The notes below the pieces were generated by a model that ran no database searches, had not been told where the DNA came from, and saw only the letters and a list, made by a program, of their open reading frames with translations. Made by a program: the position numbers and the translations under genes. From contig NZ_CP042382.1 in NCBI RefSeq assembly GCF_007954585.1, positions 930,001 to 994,000 on the forward strand: DNA of 64,000 bases. The letters are read 5' to 3'. Positions 17,618 to 28,461 of the stretch are shown in pieces (the first letter of the stretch is position 1; the number at the start of each line of letters is the position of its first letter). The stretch is from Pistricoccus aurantiacus (GTDB lineage Bacteria > Pseudomonadota > Gammaproteobacteria > Pseudomonadales > Halomonadaceae).

Positions 17618-18415
17618 CTACTTGTCCTGAATGGCCTCGACCGCCGCCCGGGCGGCGGCGTTGACGGCGACCACCAGGGTCACGTCGAATCGCGGCTGCA
17701 GCCGGAAGGCGGAGGCGGAAAGCGGACCGCCGCCCATGATCACTGCTGCCGCGCCGTCTTCCTCGATGGATGTCTTCACCGCCTCGGCAAGAGCGGTATC
17801 GAGCTGTTCCGGCGATTCCACCAGTTTCAGCGGGTCGCCCGGCGTCACCCGGACGCCACGATATAGCGATTCGTAGCCTAGCGAGGCGGCTTTCTTCCGG
17901 AAGGACTCGATCAGCCCCTCGTCTGGGGTGACCGTCACGATACCGAAGGGACGATTGCCCAGCGCTGCCGCGTGAAAGACCTCTTCACCGATGCCGAACA
18001 CCGGGATATCGACTTCCTTGCGCAAGGCCTCGAGTCCCGGATCGCTGAAGGCGGAGACGATGATCGCCGCGACGTTTTCATTGCTTGCCGCCTCGACGCC
18101 GATCGCCACCACCCCCGGTGCCGCATCGATCATGTCCTGGGGCGTGGTCAGCAGTGCCGGCGCGTCCTGGTTACTTTTTCCCACGACCTTCGCGATACCT
18201 TGGGTTTCTCGCCGGGCGAGTTCCGCCATGGATTCGGTGGCCCGAGCGTTGGAGTTGGGATTGATCAGCACGATGATCCTGTCCGTTGATGAATCCTTGG
18301 AAGACGACGGAGTCTTGTCTTGTTCGGCCCAGACAGGCGTGATCATAAGAAGAAAGCTCAATAGATAGCCCGCTGCGAGCCTGGCTCGGGAAGCGGTCGA
18401 GAGAGACATGGCCAT
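17618..18415 (-). CDS. Exported, cysteine-free homologue of Asp/Glu/hydantoin racemases
   Basis: 265 residues. A signal peptide (MAMSLSTASRARL, hydrophobic LLSFLLMITPVWA, cleavage after residue 30) precedes an Asp/Glu-racemase fold (IIVLINPNSNARATESM). Both catalytic cysteines are missing. The first site reads SAFSDPG (Ala122) where active enzymes have ACFGDPG; the second reads IMGGGPL (Gly229) where they have LGCGGM. No cysteine occurs anywhere in the protein. It cannot racemize by the two-cysteine route. Inferred role: periplasmic binding of an allantoin-like compound for the flanking NCS1 transporters. The ATG with AAAGG 8 nt upstream was preferred over a GTG three codons earlier. Confidence 0.75.
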   Translation of the reverse strand: MAMSLSTASRARLAAGYLLSFLLMITPVWAEQDKTPSSSKDSSTDRIIVLINPNSNARATESMAELARRETQGIAKVVGKSNQDAPALLTTPQDMIDAAPGVVAIGVEAASNENVAAIIVSAFSDPGLEALRKEVDIPVFGIGEEVFHAAALGNRPFGIVTVTPDEGLIESFRKKAASLGYESLYRGVRVTPGDPLKLVESPEQLDTALAEAVKTSIEEDGAAAVIMGGGPLSASAFRLQPRFDVTLVVAVNAAARAAVEAIQDK

Positions 18416-18476
18416 GATGGACACCTTTGCAGGACGATCGGGAATACCGGCGCCTCGGGGAGACGCCGGTTGACAG

Positions 18477-19841
18477 TCAGTGACGGAACCGCTGGCAGGG
18501 CGCCCAGTACTTCATCAGCAGGTAGTAGGTCAGGCCGGCGGGGATCAGGCTGGCGTACCAGGAGACGGCGGAGAAGGTTAGTGCCACCACGGCCCCCGCG
18601 GCGGTGGCGATCAGGGCGGCGTAGTTGACGCCCTGGTAAGGGCCCTTCTCGTCGTAGAGCTTGGCGATATCCAGGGTGCGGCGGCGAATCAGGTAGTAGT
18701 CCACCACCAGGATGGCGAAGATCGGGCCGAGAAAGGCGGAGTAAGTCTGCACGAAGATCTGCAGGCCGGCGGCGGATTCGTCCTTGACCAGCTCCCAAGG
18801 GAAGCTGGCGAAGGCCAGCAGGCCGACGATCACCGTGGCGGTACGAAACTTCAGCTTGAAGACATCCATCAGCACATAGGTCGGCGGCACCACGTTATTG
18901 AGCACGTTGGTGGTGACCTGGGCGAAGGCGATGAACAGCAGAGTGGTCATCAAAAGCGGTGTATTGTCCACCGCGTTGGCGAAGACCTTGATGGGGTCGG
19001 CGACCCCGGTGGCTTCCGAGACCATGTAACCGATCAGGCCCATGAACAGGGTGCAGGGCAGGATCGACATGGCGTAGATGGTGGTCAGCAGCCCCGGGCC
19101 GGTGCCACGCTTATGCTCCCGGGCGTAGTCGCTGACGTTGAGGATCATGGTGCTGTAGATGCCCAGGAACAGCATGGTGGCGCCCCAGAACGGCAGGCCC
19201 CAGGAGCCTTCCATGGTCAGCAGGCTGGCGGAAAGCTCGTCTCCATAGCGCTGCACCGTGCTGTAGAACATGTAGACCAGGGAGGCCAGGATGAAGGCGC
19301 TGCCGATGTTCTCCAGCCATTTGATGCCCTGGAAGCCCAGCACGGACAGGGCGATCTGCAGGAACTGGAAGGTGACGAAGTAGAAGATCAGGTTGTCGAA
19401 GCCGAACAGGGTGGCGGACACCATGTTCAAGGCGCCGGCGCCGATCCAGCTCTGAAAGCCGTACCAGACGATGGCGGGCACCGCGCGCACCAGGCCAGGC
19501 AGGCGGGTGCCGCTGAAACCGAAGGCGCTGCGCGCCTGCACCATGAAGGGAATGCCGTACTTGTAGCCCGCGGCGCCGTTCAAGGCTAGGGCGATGCCGA
19601 TGACGAAACAGCCGATGGCGATGGCCACCCCGGCCTGGATCAGGTTGAGCGTCCCGACGATGCTCGAGCCCATGGTGAAGGTGCCGATGGATACACAGCC
19701 GCCGAACCAGGCCAGCAGGTAGGAAAAGCGGCCCATGATACGGACCTTCTGGGGTGCCAGGGATTCCTCTCCCGGCGCCTTGGAGCCGCTGGTGGCACGA
19801 TCCATCAAGGCGTCCTGTGCCCCGAGTTGCTGATTGCTCAT
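18477..19841 (-). CDS. NCS1-family nucleobase/allantoin transporter (copy 2)
   Basis: 454 residues, about 12 transmembrane helices. Seen: MGRFSYLLAWFGGCVSIGTF, GYKYGIPFMVQARSAFGFSG, IVWYGFQSWIGAGALNM, and LVVDYYLIRRRTLDIAKLYD near the end. It differs clearly from copy 1 in the N-terminal part, so the two probably differ in substrate. It lies between the allantoin racemase (129-bp gap) and the exported racemase homologue, in one minus-strand transcript. Confidence 0.88.
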   Translation of the reverse strand: MSNQQLGAQDALMDRATSGSKAPGEESLAPQKVRIMGRFSYLLAWFGGCVSIGTFTMGSSIVGTLNLIQAGVAIAIGCFVIGIALALNGAAGYKYGIPFMVQARSAFGFSGTRLPGLVRAVPAIVWYGFQSWIGAGALNMVSATLFGFDNLIFYFVTFQFLQIALSVLGFQGIKWLENIGSAFILASLVYMFYSTVQRYGDELSASLLTMEGSWGLPFWGATMLFLGIYSTMILNVSDYAREHKRGTGPGLLTTIYAMSILPCTLFMGLIGYMVSEATGVADPIKVFANAVDNTPLLMTTLLFIAFAQVTTNVLNNVVPPTYVLMDVFKLKFRTATVIVGLLAFASFPWELVKDESAAGLQIFVQTYSAFLGPIFAILVVDYYLIRRRTLDIAKLYDEKGPYQGVNYAALIATAAGAVVALTFSAVSWYASLIPAGLTYYLLMKYWAPCQRFRH

Positions 19842-19970
19842 GAGGATGTCCTCGTAAAGGCCTTGTTGTTGTCACCCGCCTGCGGACGGGAATGTTGCTT
19901 ACGTGGATGCTGCGCTGTGCGTGTTGGACTCATACCAGGTGTCGGCCGAGCCTCGGCTGATAAAGAACGA

Positions 19971-20720
19971 TTACTTGAGCGGAAACGCCTGATGGGAAAG
20001 CGCCGCGAAGCTGCCGGTAAAGGTCTTGGACCGGGGGAACGCCAGGTCGCCGTGCTTGCTTGTGCCCAGTCCCAGCCCCAGCAGGGCTTCCGAGAGCTTG
20101 ACCGCCGCCGTGACCCCTTCGACGATCGGCAGGCCCACGGCCTCGGCGATGGTATCGGTGAGATCCGCCATGCCGCCGCAGCCCAGCACAATGGCGCCGA
20201 TGTTGTCCTCGTCCCGAGCGCGCTTGCATTCGTCGATGATGCGCACCAAGGCGGCGTCGCTGTCGTCTTCCAGATCGAGCACGGGGATCTCCGCGGCTCG
20301 GACGCGCCGGCAGTGATGGCTGAAGCCGTAGTTGTCCAGCAGGTGCTCGGCGATGATACCGGTACGCCCCAGGGTGGTGACGATGGAAAAGCGCGTGCTG
20401 ATCAGGGTTGCCATGTGAAAGGCCGCCTCGGCGATGCCGATCACCGGCGCCCGGGTCAGTTCCCGAGCGGCCATCAGCCCCGGATCGCCGAAACAGGCGA
20501 TGATGTAGGCATCCACCTGTTCACGTTCGCCCTTCATGATCTCTTCCAACACCCCCACCGCGCTGATGGCCTCATCGAAATGACTCTCGATGGAAACCGG
20601 ACCGCTTTCCGGATTGGAAGCGCTGGTCTGGGTGCCCGGTGCCGCAACGCGCTTCGCCGCTTCGCCGATGGTCGCCGTCATGCCGGCGGTGGTATTGGGA
20701 TTGATCAGGCGTATATGCAT
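19971..20720 (-). CDS. Allantoin/hydantoin racemase (HpxA-like)
   Basis: 249 residues of the Asp/Glu/hydantoin racemase family. Both catalytic cysteines are present: Cys76 in IIACFGDPG and Cys181 in VLGCGGMADL. HpxA-type enzymes interconvert (R)- and (S)-allantoin so that stereospecific enzymes can use both. The start MHIRLINPNTTAG was chosen for AGGAG upstream; a reading 13 codons longer has no support. First gene of a four-gene minus-strand run with two NCS1 transporters and the exported homologue. Confidence 0.87.
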   Translation of the reverse strand: MHIRLINPNTTAGMTATIGEAAKRVAAPGTQTSASNPESGPVSIESHFDEAISAVGVLEEIMKGEREQVDAYIIACFGDPGLMAARELTRAPVIGIAEAAFHMATLISTRFSIVTTLGRTGIIAEHLLDNYGFSHHCRRVRAAEIPVLDLEDDSDAALVRIIDECKRARDEDNIGAIVLGCGGMADLTDTIAEAVGLPIVEGVTAAVKLSEALLGLGLGTSKHGDLAFPRSKTFTGSFAALSHQAFPLK

Positions 20721-20771
20721 GCAGGCGGCTCCTGGAGGATGCACAGATTTCGTAAACAAAGAAATGTCTCT

Positions 20772-20808
20772 TTGTACACAAAGTAGCCGCTTGTTTTGCC
20801 TGAGGCAA
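20772..20808 (-). promoter_or_regulatory. Promoter and operator of the racemase-transporter operon
   Basis: On the minus strand TTGCCT and TACTTT are 17 bp apart. The operator TTGTACACAA (plus-strand reading, 20772-20781; 10 of 10 to the consensus) overlaps the end of the -10. A repressor here would block polymerase directly. The gcl promoter has the same geometry. Confidence 0.65.
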
Positions 20809-21149
20809 GAAAAATAGTGGATTCGATAAAAAAATTAAGCTAGCTAAAACAACAAGATGGCAATAAATAAGCGAGCTAATATAAAATATATTTTGTATAC
20901 GTTTTATGTTCATCAAAATTATATTTTATGTATCCATATCCCTATCCTTTATTGTGTTCAGACATCGACGAAGTTGTATTCTTTTTGTTAGCTAGCAAAA
21001 CGCACTGCTTGATGTAATCGTCCGTCCTTGATCTTTTTTATCGCAATGGTTGACCCAGGAGAAAAGGCTGGCCAAGCGATCTCAGCCGCAAGCGGTTTGG
21101 ATAGTAGATGAGGGGATGACGGAAAGGCGCGCGCAAGCGGACTAGGCCA
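20786..21149. other. AT-rich gap between racemase and transporter remnant
   Basis: No gene was seen. The stretch from about 20810 to 21050 is much richer in A and T than its surroundings. It holds one partial operator (TTGTATACGT at 20893-20902) and an inverted repeat: GCTAGCTAAAACA near 20840 and TTTTTGTTAGCTAGC near 20982, about 130 bp apart. It may be regulatory DNA or the scar of a lost gene. Confidence 0.5.
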
Positions 21150-21936
21150 TCAGTGAACCGAGGGAATCGCGATCGGCTCTCCGCTGACGTCCCGGATCGG
21201 CATCGATCGGTCCGCCACGATCAGATAGAAGAGGGCGCCAAGACCCGCGCCGATAAACCAGGAAAACTCGGAAAAAGAATCGAAGTAGGGTACCAGCGCA
21301 ATGATGATGGTAATGAGAGCGGCGGGGATCAACGCGCCGATCGCCCGCAGATTGTAGCCGTTGACGTAATAATAATCGCCGGTTGCCTTGTTGTCGTACA
21401 GGTCCGGCACGTTGATCCGTGCTCGGCGGATCAGCCAGTAGTCGGCGATGATTACACCAAATACCGGTCCCAGAACAGCGCCCAGACCACCGAGAAAGTA
21501 CTCGATGACCACCGGCGAATTGTAGAGATTCCACGGCAGAATGATCAGACCGAGGATCGCGGTGACCAGGCCGGAGCGGGCGAAGGTCAGGTAGCGTGGA
21601 AACAGGTCCGTGAACATGTAGATCGGCGCGACGAAGTTGGCGATCAGATTGACCGCCACGGTGACGATGATCAGGGCCAGGGCGGCCAGCACCAGCAGCG
21701 TGGTGTTGGGAATGGCCTCGACGATATCCGCCGGGCTGGTGATGATTTCCCCATCGATCAGATACTGGGATCCGGAGAGCATCACGACGATGACGGCGAA
21801 GAACAGCATGTTCAGCGGAATGCCGAAGAAGTTGCCGCGAGTGATGGCCTTCCTGGAAACGGCGTTGCGAGTGAAATCACAGAAGTTGAGTACGAAGGTG
21901 CCGTAGATGGCCACCCACAGGGCGCTGGCGGCGAAG
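21150..21936 (-). pseudogene. NCS1 transporter remnant (copy 3), front half removed by the IS481-type element
   Basis: About 262 C-terminal residues remain, starting inside the frame at FAASALWVAIYGTFVLNF and ending FLIVADRSM...IAIPSVH style sequence after IADYWLIRRARINVPDLYD. A complete NCS1 protein has 450-480 residues, so roughly the first 200 are gone. The frame is cut exactly at the left end of the element, and no matching front part lies on its other side. A GTG inside the remnant could in theory restart it, but five or more helices would be missing. Confidence 0.88.
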
Positions 21937-23012
21937 TGTAGGGTCCCTGATGATCAGATGAGCTATAGAAGTTATCCTCTGCTGGCAGCCAGAGAGCTTC
22001 TACAGCAGTTCATCCGGGAGCAGAGACATGGACATCAAGCTGCATAAACAAGCCACGACGACACCGAAGATCCGTGCCGAGATCCAAGCGGCACCCGCCA
22101 GCATCAGCGATAGCGAGTTGGCCCGCCAGTACGGTGTCGGCGATTCGACGATTCGCCGTTGGCGGTACCGAGATGATGTCTATGACCGCTCACATACGCG
22201 GCACAATCTGCTGGCCACGCTGACGACCGAGCAGGAAGAGGTGCTGATCGCTGCACGTGCTTTCCTGCGCCTCGGCCTCGATGATCTGCTGATCGTAGCC
22301 CGCGAGTTCCTGAATCCTCGGCTGTCACGTTCTGGCCTGCACCGCATGCTCAAGCGGCGTGAAGTGCCAACGCTCGCGGAACTGGCTCGGCAAGATGCCG
22401 GCGGTGATGAGACACCCCGGCACAAGCCTTTCAAGGACTACGAACCGGGTTATGTGCACATCGATATCAAGCACTTGCCCCAGATGCCCGACGAGCAGCA
22501 GAAGCGCTACTTGTACGTGGCCATCGACCGGGCAACGCGCTGGGTGTATCTGGAGATCAGAAGCAGCCAGTCAGCAAAGGATGCACGAGCGTTCATGAAG
22601 CAGGTGGAAGAGAAGGCACCCTTCACGATCCAGACGGTGCTGACTGATAACGGCAAATCCTTCACCGATCGCTTCACTCGGGCTGGTGAGCGTACGCCCA
22701 GCGGCCAGCACCCGTTCGACCAGGAGTGCCAGACACATGGTATCGAGCATCGCTTGATCAAGCCGGGGCGGCCTCAGACCAACGGCATGGTGGAGCGTTT
22801 TAACGGTCGCATCAGCGATGTGCTGACCACTCGACGTTATGCATCAGGCGAGGATCTGGAACAGACTCTGAAGCGGTACTGTTGGCTGTACAATCACCAT
22901 ATCCCGCAGAAGGCGCTGCACCATCAATCACCGGTGGCAGCGATGAAAGAATGGCAGGCCAAACGGCCAGCGCTATTTACCAAGCGGGTAGTCAATCACC
23001 CGGGACCCGACA
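21937..23012 (+). mobile_element. IS481-type insertion sequence
   Basis: 1076 bp. Ends match as inverted repeats: left TGTAGGGTCCCTGATGAT and right (reverse complement) TGTCGGGTCCCGGGTGAT agree at 15 of 18 positions. One DDE transposase fills it. Bases flanking the two ends do not match (GCGAAG versus TGTATA), so no target duplication remains. Together with the beheaded transporter this points to a deletion next to the element or recombination between two copies. Confidence 0.87.
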
Positions 23013-23023
23013 TGTATACATAA
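22028..23023 (+). CDS. IS481-family DDE transposase
   Basis: 331 residues. An N-terminal helix-turn-helix region (SDSELARQYGVGDSTIRRWR) is followed by the integrase core: first Asp in YVHIDIKHL, second in VLTDNGKSF, Glu in QTNGMVERFNGR. The reading frame leaves the element: the last codons and the TAA lie in flanking DNA beyond the right inverted repeat, so the exact C-terminus depends on the insertion site. Confidence 0.92.
   Translation: MDIKLHKQATTTPKIRAEIQAAPASISDSELARQYGVGDSTIRRWRYRDDVYDRSHTRHNLLATLTTEQEEVLIAARAFLRLGLDDLLIVAREFLNPRLSRSGLHRMLKRREVPTLAELARQDAGGDETPRHKPFKDYEPGYVHIDIKHLPQMPDEQQKRYLYVAIDRATRWVYLEIRSSQSAKDARAFMKQVEEKAPFTIQTVLTDNGKSFTDRFTRAGERTPSGQHPFDQECQTHGIEHRLIKPGRPQTNGMVERFNGRISDVLTTRRYASGEDLEQTLKRYCWLYNHHIPQKALHHQSPVAAMKEWQAKRPALFTKRVVNHPGPDMYT
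23012..23021. promoter_or_regulatory. TTGTAYACAA-type operator at the IS junction ahead of puuE
   Basis: ATGTATACAT, 8 of 10 to the consensus and fully palindromic. The first base belongs to the element, the rest to old flanking DNA. It lies about 70 bp before puuE and may be the surviving half of the original puuE operator. TTGACA at 23031 has no good -10 partner. Confidence 0.4.
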
Positions 23024-23088
23024 ACCGTCGTTGACACCTTTACCGACGAACGTCTCGGTTCCTACCAAAACAGCCAGGAAAATTTCCG

Positions 23089-24030
23089 ATGAATCCAACA
23101 GTGAATAATTCCTATCCCCGCGATCTGATCGGCTACGGCAAGAATCCCCCCCAGGCCAACTGGCCGGACAAGGCGAAGATCGCCGTGCAATTCGTGCTCA
23201 ACTACGAGGAAGGTGGCGAGAATTGCGTGCTGCATGGGGATACCCATTCGGAAAAATTCCTCTCCGAGATCGTCGGCGCGGATGCCTATCCCGCCCGCCA
23301 TTTGAGCATGGAGTCGATCTACGAGTACGGCTCCCGGGCCGGCGTCTGGCGTATTCTCAAGGAATTCGAGCGGCGCAACCTGCCGTTGACCGTGTTCGGC
23401 GTGGCCATGGCGTTGGAGCGTCATCCGGAAGTCGCCCAGGCCTTCAAGGACTTGGGGCACGAGATCGCCTGTCACGGCTACCGCTGGCTCCACTATCAGG
23501 ATGCCTCCGAGAAGGTCGAGCGCGAGCACATGCAAAAGGCCATCGAGATCTTCCAGGATCTGTATGGCGAGAAGCCGCTGGGCTGGTATACCGGTCGCGA
23601 CAGCCCCAATACCCGCCGTCTGGTGCTTGACGAGGGCTCTTTCCTCTACGACAGCGACTACTACGGCGACGACCTGCCGTTTTGGATGCGCGAAGAGGAT
23701 AGCCAGGGTGAGCTGCGCGACCTGCTGATCGTGCCCTATACGCTGGATGCCAACGACATGCGCTTCGCTTCACCCCAGGGCTTCAACACCGCGGAGCATT
23801 TTTTCACCTATCTGCGCGACGCCTTCGACGTGCTCTACGCGGAAGGCGAGGACACGCCCAAGATGATGTCCATCGGCATGCACTGTCGCCTGCTTGGCCG
23901 CCCCGGCCGTTTCCGCGCCCTGCAGCGCTTCCTGGATCATATCGAAGCCCACGATCGTGTCTGGATCACTCGTCGGGTGGATATCGCCAGACACTGGGCG
24001 GAGCATCACCCGGCGGCGAAACAACAATAA
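23089..24030 (+). CDS. puuE: Allantoinase PuuE (polysaccharide-deacetylase fold)
   Basis: 313 residues. Metal-independent allantoinase type known from Pseudomonas, distinct from the amidohydrolase AllB: opens the hydantoin ring of allantoin to give allantoate. Seen: DLIGYGKNPPQANWPDKAKI, NYEEGGENCVLHGD, EIACHGYRW, GWYTGRDSPNTRRL, YDSDYYGDDLPFW. First gene of the plus-strand puuE-allA-allE group, 13 bp before allA. Its original upstream region was cut by the insertion element. Confidence 0.95.
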   Translation: MNPTVNNSYPRDLIGYGKNPPQANWPDKAKIAVQFVLNYEEGGENCVLHGDTHSEKFLSEIVGADAYPARHLSMESIYEYGSRAGVWRILKEFERRNLPLTVFGVAMALERHPEVAQAFKDLGHEIACHGYRWLHYQDASEKVEREHMQKAIEIFQDLYGEKPLGWYTGRDSPNTRRLVLDEGSFLYDSDYYGDDLPFWMREEDSQGELRDLLIVPYTLDANDMRFASPQGFNTAEHFFTYLRDAFDVLYAEGEDTPKMMSIGMHCRLLGRPGRFRALQRFLDHIEAHDRVWITRRVDIARHWAEHHPAAKQQ

Positions 24031-24043
24031 TCAGGAGAATTCC

Positions 24044-24538
24044 ATGCTTGAACTCAAGGCCCAGCCGCTGACGCAGGATGCCTTTGCCTCCTTCGGCGAG
24101 GTGATCGACGTTCGCACCTCGGACTCCTTTCCCATCAATGCCGGACTGACCCAGCGTCATCACGACCTGGCCAAGGTCGAAATCCTGGGGGAAGAGGCAC
24201 ATACCCTGATCAGCATCTTCGTCAGCCAGCCGATTTCCGTACCGCTGGAACTCAGGTTTCTCGAACGTCATCCCCAGGGCAGCCAGGCGTTCATGCCGCT
24301 CCACGAGGAGCGTTTCATCGTGGTGGTAGCGCCCAAGGGCGAGACGATCGACCCCCGGGACGTGCGCGCCTTCGTCACCGACGGTCGCCAGGGGGTGAAC
24401 TACCGCGCCGGTACCTGGCATGCCATCCAGTCCGTGCTGGAGCGGGAAGGGGAGTTCCTGGTGGTCGATCGCGGCGGCAAGGGCAACAACTGCGACGAAT
24501 ACCCTATCGATCTGCGCATCACCCTGGATCAGGCGTGA
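24044..24538 (+). CDS. allA: Ureidoglycolate lyase
   Basis: 164 residues of the cupin-like AllA family: splits ureidoglycolate into glyoxylate and urea. Seen: LTQDAFASFGEVID near the N-terminus, LERHPQGSQAFMPL, and GVNYRAGTWHAI. AGGAGA precedes the ATG. It feeds glyoxylate to the gcl pathway downstream. Confidence 0.94.
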   Translation: MLELKAQPLTQDAFASFGEVIDVRTSDSFPINAGLTQRHHDLAKVEILGEEAHTLISIFVSQPISVPLELRFLERHPQGSQAFMPLHEERFIVVVAPKGETIDPRDVRAFVTDGRQGVNYRAGTWHAIQSVLEREGEFLVVDRGGKGNNCDEYPIDLRITLDQA

Positions 24539-24601
24539 ACCGGCGCCGCTCGTCATGAAACGATCATCAGAACAACCATCAAACAGGAAAAGGTAACCAT
24601 C

Positions 24602-25453
24602 ATGGCTGAACGCAGCTACTACGCGCCCAAGGGCGGCTTGCCGGGTCAAACCCAGATGACCGCGGATCGCGCGATCTTCACCGAAGCCTACGCGGTCATT
24701 CCCAAGGGCGTGATGCGCGACATTGTCACCAGTTTTTTGCCGTTCTGGGACAAGACCCGCCTGTGGGTGCTGGCGCGGCCCCTGTCCGGTTTCGCCGAAA
24801 CGTTCTCCCAGTACATCATGGAGGTGGCGCCTGGTGGCGGCAGCGACAGGCCGGAGGAAGACGAGGGCGCCGAAGCGGTGCTGTTCGTGGTGGAAGGGGA
24901 ACTGACCCTGACCCTGGCCGGGGAGAAACACATCATGCAGCCCGGCGGCTACGCCTTCATTCCGCCCGCAAGCGACTGGCAGGTACGCAACGATGGCGAC
25001 AGCGAAGTGCGCTTCCACTGGATTCGAAAGGCCTATGAGCACGTCGACGGCATCGAGGTACCGGAGGCCTTCGTCACCAACGAAAAGGACATCGAGCCCG
25101 CCGCGATGCCGGATACCAACGGCGCCTGGGCGACCACCCGCTTCGTCGAAGCCACGGACCTGCGTCACGACATGCACGTGACCATCGTGACCTTCCAGCC
25201 CGGCGGCGTCATCCCCTTCGACGAGACCCATATCATGGAACACGGACTGTACGTGCTCGAAGGCAAGGCGGTCTATCACCTGAATCAGGACTGGGTCGAG
25301 GTCGAGGCCGGCGATTTCATGTGGCTGCGGGCGTTCTGCCCCCAGGCCTGCTACGCCGGTGGCCCGGGTCCCTTCCGCTATCTGCTCTACAAGGACGTCA
25401 ATCGTCATCCCAAGCTTAACGCCTCTACCGCCTATCGGGGGACGGCGCGCTAG
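24602..25453 (+). CDS. allE: (S)-ureidoglycine aminohydrolase
   Basis: 283 residues with two cupin domains. The manganese ligands of the second cupin, as known for the Arabidopsis enzyme, can be read: Glu and His in ETHIMEHG plus Gln in FCPQACYAG. It releases ammonia from ureidoglycine, giving (S)-ureidoglycolate for AllA. AGGAAAAGGTAACC precedes the ATG. Having AllE implies an allantoate amidohydrolase (AllC) elsewhere, since that enzyme makes ureidoglycine. Confidence 0.92.
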   Translation: MAERSYYAPKGGLPGQTQMTADRAIFTEAYAVIPKGVMRDIVTSFLPFWDKTRLWVLARPLSGFAETFSQYIMEVAPGGGSDRPEEDEGAEAVLFVVEGELTLTLAGEKHIMQPGGYAFIPPASDWQVRNDGDSEVRFHWIRKAYEHVDGIEVPEAFVTNEKDIEPAAMPDTNGAWATTRFVEATDLRHDMHVTIVTFQPGGVIPFDETHIMEHGLYVLEGKAVYHLNQDWVEVEAGDFMWLRAFCPQACYAGGPGPFRYLLYKDVNRHPKLNASTAYRGTAR

Positions 25454-25681
25454 TCGCCCTCGAGAGTTTCGGCAAGGGTCGCCGACGTTTATCGAGGTTT
25501 TCAGGTCGGTGGTCACGCCGGCCTGGATATTTCCGCGTTTCTTCCTCTATTCAGCGTGACCATCCGGCTTGTTTTTGCCTGTCAGCTAATGTTTCCGATT
25601 TTTTATGTATAGATAATTATTTGTATTAAAAGAGTTTTATGATATTTGCTTTGCTTATTGGAAATATTTTCCATAAAAATA

Positions 25682-25719
25682 TTGACAGTCTTCGGGCGCC
25701 CGCCTAGTTTTGTACACAA
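25682..25719 (+). promoter_or_regulatory. Promoter and operator ahead of gcl
   Basis: TTGACA and TAGTTT with a 17-bp spacer. The operator TTGTACACAA (25710-25719, 10 of 10 to consensus) starts at the last base of the -10, the same layout as at the racemase operon. The 300-bp gap before gcl holds nothing else recognised; its first part is AT-rich. Confidence 0.7.
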
Positions 25720-25753
25720 GAACAACCCCAGCCCCTTTCCAGGAGAATGTCCC

Positions 25754-27541
<1,788 letters not shown>

Positions 27542-27631
27542 TAGGTCGCCAAGTGAAAAACGTTCTGGCGTGTGCGGGGGCAGCGTCGGAACGTGACTGT
27601 CACACTTATAACCATGTAAAAGGAGAACCCA

Positions 27632-28408
<777 letters not shown>

Positions 28409-28461
28409 GCGTCACACGCACTCGTCAGCATGTTTTCAGAACAGTTTGAAGGAGAGAGACA

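Noticed and set aside
17618-18415. Active hydantoin racemase
   Set aside because: Both catalytic cysteines are replaced and the protein has a signal peptide.
21927-23025. Target-site duplication around the IS481-type element
   Set aside because: Flanks GCGAAG and TGTATA do not match at any short length.
23966-25516. Minus-strand open frame of about 516 codons opposite allA and allE
   Set aside because: Both plus-strand genes have clear family motifs and ribosome sites; the minus frame has neither.
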